Positions 55,243 through 64,000 of a stretch of 64,000 nucleotides of DNA are shown one piece after another. The notes beneath the pieces were generated by a model. That model did no database searches. It was not told the origin of the DNA and saw only the letters and a program-made list of their open reading frames with translations. Location of the stretch: NCBI GenBank assembly GCA_003024785.1, contig PUQB01000059.1, positions 186,001-250,000 of the forward strand. The letters run 5' to 3'. Origin of the DNA: Selaginella tamariscina (lineage: Eukaryota > Streptophyta > Lycopodiopsida > Selaginellales > Selaginellaceae). The number at the start of each line of letters is the position of its first letter. Within the stretch, counting starts at the first letter, position 1. The translations under genes were made by a program, and so were the position numbers.

Positions 55243-55773
55243 TATTAAACAAGAAAACAAGAAACCTTACCTTTTCCTAACCTTTAAGAAAGGCTACACG
55301 TTTTTTTACATCGACTCTCCACATATACATATACTAAAAACACCTTCTGTCAATGCCACAATGACTGGTCTCCGAAGTCAAGGGCAAAAACAGATTTTGG
55401 CTATTGCCTTGTTAAATCCATTCATTGAGAGTATACATATCACACACACAAGATCTTATAATATGTACCTTCATTCTAACATGAGTACAAGAGAACAAAG
55501 CGTGGAGACTCTCTCTCTCCTACTGGGACTTCTTGTGGAGACCCCCTCTCCTTGACCTAACTACCCTTAACTACCCTTCCTCTCGCCACATCATCCTTTT
55601 CCTTTCCAAGATTTCCTTTTCCTTTTCCTTACTCTCCTTTTCCTTATTCACATTTTCCTCTCGGTAGAGATTTTCCTCCTTCACAGCCTTTCCTTCCATA
55701 CTTACTACAGACCTTCCTACCTTATTCTCTCCACAGTAGGATGTCCTATATTCCTAATCTTTTACCTTTAACA
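55243..55773 (-). repeat. 5' LTR of the minus-strand element
   Basis: 531 bp; TATTAAAC...TTTAACA on the plus strand. More diverged from its partner than the chromovirus LTRs are from each other, so this insertion is older, as its position also requires. Confidence 0.85.
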
Positions 55774-55922
55774 ACACCTTTTTAAAACTCCATCCAACCC
55801 CAACTTATATAACTTCTCTCTTACCAAAGAAATCATCGTGTCCTTATGACAAATATTTCCCTTTCATATATTGTTTTATACATAGGTGGTACTATTTGTG
55901 AAAAATACTTTGGTATATCCAA
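55774..55922. repeat. Large inverted repeat, left arm, part 2
   Basis: ACACCTTTT...CCAACCCCAACTTATATAA...GGTGGTACTATTT is the complement of about 61565-61705. It continues the arm after the retrotransposon. Confidence 0.85.
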
Positions 55923-57663
55923 TGTCATAGTTTTTACTTGACTCCTCTTTACTTTGGACGTTGACTATTGTTACCTACTGTACTATGTTGACAAGCCCTA
56001 GATGTAGTGAGAAACAGCCCGCTTAGTGCACTTAGGTGTTTAGGGGTAGTCCGGCCGGCTGTCCTTAGATATCTCGAGAAACTCTAAGCGAAGGTAGCAC
56101 TTACTTCTAGAAAATTCTTACCCTCGTTTTTTCGTGTCCCGGTTGGATTAATGGCTAGTTCCGGTGAGTTCGGGATGTCGGATATACTTAGAAATACCCC
56201 TAGGTTTGACATGTTAGGGTTTAGGGTCGATGGATAACTCACCAAAGTATGTTCCCTCTGGGAATGAGATTTCAGTGCTAGCCCACTTATGTAAACAGGA
56301 AAACAGGGGGGGGCCTCTGTCACATAAATAAGGTAGTATATAGGAGTGAGGGTTCCTGGGTTCATGACTGAGCTCGTTACTCTTCTCCCGGTGCAAGCTC
56401 TAGCTTGTGTCGTCAAGGCACAACCTCTGTTGTGCCGCCCTAACTTCCAGATGCCAGGGGACGTCCCACCTTCAGGGTAGCTTACCCTTAACGTTGGCGA
56501 ATCCATGCCTGGAAGGTCTTGTGAAAATGCACGTTCCAAGAGGCAGAGGTTGAGGCTTGTCTCCAGCCTCCTCCTCCACGTCAAGCTAGGTGAAGCACTC
56601 ACGGCCAAGCAAGGCACATCCGTGTCCTTGTCCAACTGTGGGCGTGGGGTCTTGTTTGACATGTTCACGTTACCTAGTTCCTGAGGGTTTATTGAGGGGT
56701 TCTAGAGTTGGCATTTAGGAAGCCACGTTTGTGGTACTTGGTGCAACTCTTGAATCTAAGGGCTATGGCATGATAGCCCACATCATGGAAGGCAGTGTCA
56801 CATAGAGATGTGTGACACTGGGCTAAACGTCACATGGTACAACGCCCGAGGCATGCCCTTTGGGGTTATGTCATGGGCTTGTCGCTAAGGGGTTGGATAC
56901 TCCTAGCAAACAGGCATGCTTGTGCTTGCACTAGGGTGCTAAGCCTTGGGCATCCGCTCAAGGGAGGTTAGGTCTCGCAACTAGGTGTGCTTTGGCACAC
57001 TTGGCTAGGGAGTGTTCTCCTTGGAATCCAGGGGTTGAACAACCTAAGCTCATTAGCAGAAGCCCTTTCGCAAGGCACTCGCAAGGTCATGTGCTTAGGG
57101 TTATCCCAAACCTAGCCTTAGGGAGTTTGCTTAGCAGAACACTCGTGTCCTCACTAAGTACTAGCCCTAGGTCTAGGGTATAACTTGGCCACTCAAACCC
57201 TTAGGGGTTAGTCATGGTTCAGGGTACCCTTGTCACCCTAAAGGGGTTGTACTCCCGGATGAGGTGATTCCTCAAGGGGTAAGTGACGATGCCTTAGCTC
57301 TGTCTAGGGTATGTGTGGAACACACGTCTCCTTGATGGGGGTTAGGGCATGAGCCTGTCTAGGTCTTCTAGGGCAAGACCCTAAGTCAACTAGGGTTATC
57401 CCTCAAGGGTTTTGGGGGCAGACACTCTAGGGAGACTTAGGCTAAACCCTAAGTCAACTAGGGTTATCCCTCAAGGGTTTTGGGGGTAGACACTCTAGGG
57501 AGACTTAGGCTAAACCCTAAGTCTCCTGTCCACTTGGGCATTAGAGTCTAACCTTAGGGGTCGTTGGGGTTGTTCTGGGAAACTTAGCGTTGCTCACCAG
57601 GGTGATGACGCCGAATGGCTACCTGGCAGCCACGTGTTGGCCCTTTGGGTTAAAACTCTGACA
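55923..57663 (+). mobile_element. Solo LTR related to the chromovirus LTR
   Basis: 1741 bp, TGTCATAG...CTCTGACA, flanked by an exact 5 bp duplication TCCAA (55918-55922 and 57664-57668). The start (TGTCATAGTTTTTACT), the GTCCGGCCGG block, CACATAAATAAGGTA, the GTGCAAGCT...TGTCGTCAAGG block and the end match the chromovirus LTR in order. It is nearly twice as long because of an extra section at about 56750-57600. No interior remains, so it arose by recombination between two LTRs of a related family. Confidence 0.9.
57371..57520. repeat. Direct duplication inside the solo LTR
   Basis: Two copies of about 72 bp, each with CCCTAAGTCAACTAGGGTTA, TCCCTCAAGGGTTTTGGGGG and ACACTCTAGGGAGACTTAGG. Confidence 0.95.
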
Positions 57664-57898
57664 TCCAACCACCTTAATGTAACATCTACTCGAAATAAAT
57701 GTGTATAAGGAAAGTCATGTTACCATTGTATGTTTCATATGCCATATGCTTATGTGATAACCGCATTTGCATAAATATAATAAACTTGTCATATGCATCA
57801 TATGTGATAGAAAAAAAAACTTAAAGAAACCTTAAAGAAACATAATGTTCATGTGGAGTCTGAAACAACAATAGCGAATGCGACATCTATTGTACTAG
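57664..57898. repeat. Large inverted repeat, left arm, part 3 (inner end)
   Basis: Complement of about 61348-61560 at roughly 85 percent identity. Ends at CGACATCTATTGTACTAG. Confidence 0.9.
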
Positions 57899-58369
57899 AA
57901 TGTGTGAATGAGTAATAGTAAATGCATTTCTACTGTAGTTAGTAAATGCATTCACAAGCATTGTGTACACACTCAAGCATATAATTAAGATGAATTTTCT
58001 TTTGAATCTATCACAATGAGTAGGATCCATGAAGGTTTTTGTTGATGTGTAAAAGGCTCAACCATTAGATTGTGTGTGTGTGGTGTGTGTGTGTGTGAGA
58101 GAGAGAGAGAGCAAGAGAGAGAGAGGTGCATCGAAAGGCAACATTGATGGCTAAGAGATGAAATAAATTCTTTTCACACAACCGTTGAATGTGACATATT
58201 AAAAAATGAATGCCTTGGGAGTGACACACTCTTAGGTATATGCACTGGTCAAAGCGTATCAATTGATTGCATTCACTACTTGAGGCTTTAATAATGTGTT
58301 CGGCCACACACAATAACAAAAGAAGCCCATTCACCAACACCCACACTAACAAGAGCTGCATGGTCACTA
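57899..58369. other. Loop of the inverted repeat, no gene seen
   Basis: Contains a (TG)n(GA)n run at 58071-58125. A GCATGGTCAC just left of 58370 resembles the primer-site sequence next to the LTR at 55243. Confidence 0.45.
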
Positions 58370-58822
58370 TTTAAACATAAAACCCACCTTTTTCTTATTC
58401 AATAGATACCTTCATACAAATTCGTTTACTCTCACATATATTAAATCACTTTCTTATGGTGTTACAATGATTAGTCTTCGAAGTCAAAGGTAAGAACAGA
58501 TTTTGACTAATACTTTATTAGATACATCATTGGATATACACACATAAAAGATTCTTATAATATGTACTTTCTTCTTAGCATAAATACAAAAGAACAAGCG
58601 TGGAGATTTCCTCCTCCCTTGCCCAAAGTACCTTCCTATATTCCCCTCTCTCACCATGTCATCATTTTCCTCCGAGACTCCTTTTTCTTTTCCTTTTTTT
58701 TTCCCCCTCTCGATAAGGATTTTCTTTTTATATAGCCTTCCTTTCAAGCTACTTATGTACCTTCTCAATCTTATTCCCTTCACAATAAGATGTCATATGC
58801 TCCTAACTTCTTACCTTTAACA
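58370..58822 (-). repeat. Diverged LTR of the minus-strand element family
   Basis: Resembles 43041-43486: GGTGTTACAATGATTAGTCT, TCGAAGTCAAAGGTAAGAAC, TTATAATATGTACTTTCTT, AAAGAACAAGCGTGGAGA, ending ACCTTTAACA. The sequence right of it (TTACTGTTGTGTTCTCATGG) also matches the interior right of the LTR at 43486, while its left flank resembles the primer-site side. It may therefore sit between two interiors, as in a recombined tandem. Confidence 0.65.
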
Positions 58823-59518
58823 TTGTCTTCTCATTATTTACTGTTGTGTTCTCATGGCAACATGTATCATCACAAACTTGGAGAAAAAGTGCTTGTATCT
58901 CCTTCTGAGTTGCTCATTTTCATCCTAGAGACGCTGGAACTCGTTGACTACAACTATGAGAACAGTTGTAGTCTATTGACTGTCATCTCGCACTCGATGA
59001 ACCTTTGGAACAAGGTCATTGGCTCCTAAGATGCATGAGTTGGCTTGGCATCCACGACCAGATTGGGTGTTTGTGACTTCATTGGGCACTACACTCCCTT
59101 GCTAACTATCTTTTGAATCACTGCCATCTTTAGTGCGATGACATTCTCAATAGCTATCTCTCTCTCACACACTTTTTATTATAATATTTAATTAATAAAA
59201 AAGTTTTATTAATAATATTATATAATAATAAATAAAATTAAACTAATAATTGTTTAATAAAATGATATGGATATTCCTATGCGAATATTCTAACTTAGGG
59301 TAAAACTAAAAAAATGAATCCCAAGGTATCTACAAGTATAGGGGTATCACAAGGTATGGCAACACCTTTTACAGGGTATGGCGACAAACCATAGATCTTA
59401 AGGTATGGTGGCACCTTTTATAGGTATGGCGACAACCATGGATCCCAACTTCTACACATTTCACATGTAATTGCTTTGTGTGTGAAAAGAGAGCAAAATT
59501 GGATGTACATTTTTGTTG

Positions 59519-59520
<2 letters not shown>
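58823..59520. other. Interior-like sequence and AT-rich DNA
   Basis: 58823-59040 continues the retroelement similarity. 58790-59029 holds a short plus-strand frame that I regard as chance. 59300-59450 has two copies of AAGGTATGG.G.CACCTTTTA. Confidence 0.4.
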
Positions 59521-59524
<4 letters not shown>

Positions 59525-59574
<50 letters not shown>

Positions 59575-59700
59575 ATATGAATATTGTATATCTATATAAT
59601 TATATCTATAATATGTATATATATTCTCTCTCTCTCTCCCTCTCTCTAAGGTTATATAAATATATATATATATATTTATGTATATAAAAGCACGCAATAT
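59525..59700. repeat. (AT)n microsatellite and CT run
   Basis: (TA)n at 59525-59572, CTCTCTCT at 59624-59648, TATATA at 59656-59675. These produce long Tyr/Ile translations that are not genes. Confidence 0.95.
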
Positions 59701-60290
59701 ATACATGTCTATATGTACTATTTTGGGATCATATATGTATACTTATATAAATGTAATCCTTTCATTTTGTTGTACATATACATATACACATAAATATATG
59801 CTTACTTTATATGAATATACATGACACATATCTTTTACATACACTACATGTGTGACACACACACACACACACACATGTGATTTTATAGGGGAGAATGATT
59901 GTGAGAAGGCTCTTTCTATCAGCTACAATAGACATTGTATTCTTCACAAAAGATGGATAAAATATTCATTACACACGTGATGTAATTAACACGTATCATT
60001 TGGTATGTACATGTGTGTATGTATTACTTTTTATTTATTTATTTATGAAGTGTGGGGCTTTTAGATACTTAAATCAATTACTTTGTGTGTGTGTAATTTA
60101 TTTATGCATAATGGTATATATGTAAGAATTTATGTGTTGCTAGGTTCAAAGAGACAACAAAGGTTTATAGACCTCAAGAGATATGTGATTGATTAAGAAT
60201 AAGCTTGAAGTTGTAGAATGAGAGTCTTTCTAAATATAAAGTTCATGAACTTATTTTTACTTAGGTACTTTTTGTGTGTGTATGTGAGAG
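59701..60290. other. AT-rich intergenic DNA, no gene seen
   Basis: A (CA)n run at 59856-59875 only. Confidence 0.5.
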
Positions 60291-60420
60291 CAGTGATTAA
60301 ATTCGCAATCGAAAAATGCTACGGAAATGTTTAATTACTATTCTAAATATTAGTTTACTAATTACTAATCTAGTTTAATTACTAATCCATAACATTTTTT
60401 TACTACGGCATATATCACTG
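60291..60420. mobile_element. hAT-like MITE, copy 2, with target duplication
   Basis: 130 bp; CAGTGATTAAAT...CATATATCACTG with terminal inverted repeats, flanked on both sides by the 8-mer TGTGAGAG (60283-60290 and 60421-60428). Interior carries the same ATGCTACGG, TTAGTAATTA and TACTACGG words as the copy at 2606-2734, in inverted order. The 8 bp duplication and CAGTG ends point to the hAT superfamily. Confidence 0.85.
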
Positions 60421-60428
60421 TGTGAGAG

Positions 60429-61347
60429 AGAGAAGTGGAGATTATGTTTATATTACTACGTAAAGGACACACACAATCACAAAACACACTTTATATATTT
60501 TAATATACTAGGATAAAAGTAGATATTAGTTGAGAATGCAAAGGATATCAACCACACATAATACATACACTATGTTGTGTGTGTGTGTGTGTGTGTGGTG
60601 TGTGTGTGTGTGTCTATATATATATATATACATGCTTCACTCAAATTTGTTGGTGGAACCATGCTTAGAGTGTTTGTGGATACAAAAGTGTATATAGCGT
60701 GAGCAGCAATAAAAAGAGCATGAACAAACTCAAATTACCTCCATATATGCGATATTATATTGAGCATGTCAATATTGTTATATAATGTTGATAATGTAAT
60801 TATTATCAATAATATTAATTCATTACATCATTAATTAACATATGTACTATCATTATTAAATAATTATATTTCTAACTACCATAAGTGAACTAAATAACTA
60901 AATAAAGTTAGCTAACTGTATCACCATTGTTATCTTAGTATTTTGTGTAATTTACTAGCATAATAAACTATATAAATTTTCTATGCATTGCATTTAAACC
61001 AAGTTTACCAAAATAAACTATATAATAAATTGGTACCCTAAACTATAGATACAAAACTATAATTAGTTTTATACCTTTACTATGGTAAGTTCACTACTAA
61101 TTTATTTATTATGTAGTTTATCAATTTGGGTTTCTGTGATATTTTTCATACATATGCAAATGCATATACACTAAAGCTTAATCAAACCCTAAAGAAATTT
61201 AAAATTGTTGGGTATTGAACTTATACACATCGGATCTTTCTTAAAGTGCAGTGGCACTTTTCTTCGTTTATGTGTGACATGTACTGTCCCCTTAAGGAAT
61301 GCTATTGAGATGTGTGAATTATTTTGTTGTATATAGAGAAGTTTTAA
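60429..61347. other. AT-rich intergenic DNA, no gene seen
   Basis: (GT)n with one interruption and (TA)n at 60571-60631. Otherwise featureless. Confidence 0.55.
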
Positions 61348-61759
61348 CTAGTGTAATAGATGTCGCATTTGTTATTGTTGTTTTAGATTCCACAAGGTTT
61401 CTTTAGGTTTTTATTTCTATTCACATATGATGCATATGATAAGTTTATCATACTTATGCAAACATGTTATCACTATAAGCGTATGGCGTATGAAATGTAT
61501 GATGGTAACATGACTTTCTTTATACACATTTATTTTAGGTAGATGTTCCATTAAAGTGGTTAGATAATAAGTTAATTTCCACATAAATAGTACCACTTAT
61601 ATATAAAATAATATATAAAAGGAAATTATTCGTCATGAGGACATGATGATTTATTTGGTGGGAGAATAATTATATAAGTTGGGGTTAGATAAAGTGTTCA
61701 AAAGGTGTGTAGACTCTCTAGAGGTCTTGGATGTCCTTAATAAGGCTCATTCGAGCTTG

Positions 61760-62300
61760 CCATTCATAAAGGATATAATAATAAGGAAAATCCTTTAAGC
61801 AAGGTTATGATGGCCTACCATATGGCAAGATGTAAATGACAATTGTAGGGCATGTGATAAATGCCAACATGCATAATTGCCCTTAAAGAAACATACACAA
61901 CCTTATAACTTAATTATCTATTAGAACTTTTTAAGAAATGAGGAATGAATTTTTTAGGACATAGTAATCTTGCAAGTTCAAAAATGAATTAAATATATAT
62001 TAGTATTAACAGATTATATAACAAAATGGGTAGAAGTAGAGCCTATGAAGAAGGTTGATGCATATAATATGCACATGTTATATATTTAATTATAATAGTG
62101 CATTAGGGAATTCCTAAGGAAATTATGAGTGATAAAGTAAAGCATTTTATTAATGAAAACAATAGATATCCTTATAAAGGAATTTGTAATAAAACATATG
62201 GAGTCCAGACTATATTACCTTCGTGACAATGGATCGACGAAATATATAAATAAAGTTCTTAAGAATGTTTTAAGGAAGGTAGTCCATAAAAAAAAAAAAG
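61760..62300 (+). pseudogene. Ty3/gypsy integrase remnant in right arm
   Basis: Plus-strand mirror of 42340-42965: CRACDKCQ zinc-finger remnant at about 61836-61860, a TDYITKWVEVEPMKK segment at about 62010-62050 (typical DY.TKW.E motif with the first catalytic Asp region lost upstream), and a MSDKVKHF-like segment near 62126. Multiple stops. Confidence 0.75.
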
Positions 62301-62763
62301 ATTGGATAAAAAGCTCTTTAGGCATATAAGATAGCCTATAAAGTTATTCCTAAGTATGACACTTTTTAAACTTGCATATGACCTAGTGGCTATAACTTTT
62401 ATCAAATATACTATGCCATCTTTAAAAATTCTTGTTTAATATAATATGGGAGAGAAAGGTAACCCATTTAATAGAGTTAAAAAAGGTTGGATAAATTAAA
62501 AATGCATGCCTAGTGCACAATTCAAAAAAGGAGAAAGGCTTGGAAGGATATAATATAATGTGAGAGAGAAGGGCAAACCATTTAATAGAGTTAAAAAGGT
62601 TGAATGAATTAAAAATGCATGCCTTATGCACAATTCAAAAAAGGGAGAAAAGGCTGGCTTTTTAAGAAAGAAAACATTAAAGAAGGAAACCTTGTCCTCT
62701 ACTATGAAGAAAGGTAATTGGCTTGGACGTTCTTGGAGTAGTTTCATAAGCTGATGAATATCT

Positions 62764-62970
62764 TTAAAACTTGGAAATTTTGTTGGTAGATGGCACCCCT
62801 TGCATGGGCAAATGAAATTTCTTTTCAGATGCTATAGGTAACCCTGGATATACTCCAGAGGACATAAATCTGGCTTGTCCCCCAAGATTCACGCACAATC
62901 TCTCGTTTATGCATGCTTCCCCGTCCCAACAAAGAACAACACAGAATAATAGACCCTTCTCTAAATACAC
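62764..62970 (-). CDS. Right-arm copy of the hypothetical ORF
   Basis: Central peptide identical to the left-arm ORF (GGQARFMSSGVYPGLPIASE). Flanking residues diverge because one-base indels change frame. Not recognised. Confidence 0.2.
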   Translation of the reverse strand: MYLEKGLLFCVVLCWDGEACINERLCVNLGGQARFMSSGVYPGLPIASEKKFHLPMQGVPSTNKISKF

Positions 62971-63922
62971 AAACCTGCTTGGCTGGCATGTAAACCTTCT
63001 CCAGTTTGTAGCAAACCAATAACGATAGATAGTGACGACAGCTGACAGGTGGCTCTAGATGTTGACTTTCTCTCGGCTAACACTAACATTGACTAGGTTC
63101 GTGGCAGTCAACCAGTTATTGTTCAAGGGCTAACTCATTAAAACTTTGAACCTCATCAAAAGGCCAGCCTCTTTGAAACTTAACAATGTGAATGTAAATG
63201 AATTAAATTTGGAACCACATTGAATACATTCGGTGGAGTTCAATATACTGAAATTGCAAAATTATTCGTTGATGCATAAACGGTGGAGCAAGTGAAGATT
63301 GAATAGGATAAAGAGTTAAATGAGTTAAATGAGAGAGCGAGGGAGGGGATATATGTTGTGCATTATGTTATTTGATATATATTTGCAATGAGTATTTTCT
63401 TTTGCTAGCAGCTATTCTTAATGTTGAAATGGGGACTACGCACGGATTTTGAGCTCTTCATCGTTTACGTATACAAAGGCAGGCATACACAGGCATATAT
63501 ATTGTGTGGTGTGTGTGTGTCCGTGGGTGCGTAACTTTAGCAACACAAACACACATACACACGTGGCTATTGCATTATGCTATACGATATATTTGCAATG
63601 GTTTACTGTTTGAGAGGCATGTGGTATGAGCAGCAGCGTGGAGTACATACTTTGCTGCTTTGAATGGTGGCTTTTCCATACAGATTTCCTGGTTCTTGTA
63701 AGTTCACTTGATGTAATATGATTGGAACGGTTCTGTTTCAGAGGATGTTAGTTGTGGAACACTTACCTTTGGATGTAGAAGACGTATGGTTTCTGGGCAA
63801 AGTTGACCTTTTGTTCTTTGTAAGTATCACTCGTATACTAAACACATAAGTATCACACATGCTATGTACACTTTTACATCACTCACTCCCCCCCACAAGG
63901 GAAGGTTTTTATTTGTTTTGTC

Positions 63923-64000
63923 TTATGACATGTAATGATCCAATTCTTGGAGTGCTTCTTCTGCAGAAGCCACTTTACCGGACATGAGGACTCCAGCTAG
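63923..64000 (-). pseudogene. 3' end of the second Crinkler-like kinase copy
   Basis: The complement of 40743-40820, same stop codon (63923-63925), cut by the window end. The rest of this copy should lie to the right. Confidence 0.8.

Larger units (their letters stand above)
43041..55773 (-). mobile_element. Minus-strand Ty3/gypsy element, split by a chromovirus
   Basis: LTRs at 43041-43486 and 55243-55773 share GTCAATGCCACAATGACTGG, AGTATACATATCACACACA, ATGAGTACAAGAGAACAAAG and GGGACTTCTTGTGGA. On the left LTR the ends form TGTTAAA...TTTAACA. Flanks ACACT and ACACC suggest a 5 bp target duplication with one change. Removing the chromovirus at 46753-54058 leaves about 4.5 kb of interior: gag on the right, a short pre-protease region near 45600-46100, then tandem repeats where pol should be. 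The right arm of the large inverted repeat shows the site empty near 61699-61712. Confidence 0.85.
61348..64000. repeat. Large inverted repeat, right arm
   Basis: Uninterrupted complement of the three left-arm parts (40743-43040, 55774-55922, 57664-57898). The junctions at about 61699-61712 and 61552-61571 are the empty sites of the two insertions in the left arm. The match is still running at the window end, so the arm continues beyond it. Confidence 0.95.

Overview
The window looks like nuclear DNA of a land plant. It is AT-rich and full of microsatellites. TTTAGGG-type telomere-like motifs are scattered through it. It holds plant-type gene remnants (PPR repeats, an FCP1-like phosphatase, possibly class III peroxidase), plastid-derived DNA, and chromodomain-bearing Ty3/gypsy elements. 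The abundance of PPR debris, two DUF7869-type pseudogenes and a Crinkler-like kinase would fit a fern or another seed-free plant, but that is only an inference. I see no clearly intact single-copy host gene. Almost everything is transposon, pseudogene or repeat.

Layout. 1-12 kb: AT-rich ground built from old dispersed repeats present in both orientations, with tRNA-Phe-like fragments, two PPR fragments, possible peroxidase fragments and a hAT-type MITE. 12.9-14.6 kb: a decayed minus-strand Ty3/gypsy element with short LTRs. 16.1-17.8 kb: a 1.65 kb element with about 29 bp perfect terminal inverted repeats whose GC-rich interior contains plastid rrn23 and trnH sequence. 18.1-20.3 kb: a DUF7869-type pseudogene on the minus strand. 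21.0-21.9, 25.2-25.7 and 31.2-31.4 kb: arrays, about 40-48 bp in period, of a near-palindrome with consensus GGCGGGATTAATCCCGCC. 26.2-30.6 kb: unrecognised coding pieces, then an FCP1-like HAD phosphatase remnant. 36.3-37.3 kb: a second DUF7869-type remnant. 38.6-40.8 kb: a broken kinase-like gene resembling Crinkler (CRN) kinases.

40.7-64 kb is one structure: a large inverted repeat whose right arm (61,348 to the window end) lacks the insertions found in the left arm. The left arm is split by (i) a minus-strand Ty3/gypsy element with LTRs at 43,041-43,486 and 55,243-55,773, itself split inside its gag zinc knuckle by (ii) a 7.3 kb plus-strand chromovirus at 46,753-54,058, and (iii) a 1.74 kb solo LTR at 55,923-57,663 with a 5 bp target duplication. 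The right arm shows the two outer target sites empty, so the order of events can be read directly.

The chromovirus is the only near-complete gene set: gag with zinc knuckle, protease, reverse transcriptase, RNase H, integrase and chromodomain between nearly identical LTRs. Its frame is broken mostly by single-base indels. With so few LTR substitutions, this looks more like residual long-read sequence error than age. The most unusual signals are the plastid-carrying TIR element, the palindrome arrays, and the inverted repeat with empty sites. Identities rest on motif recognition by eye; no database search was possible.
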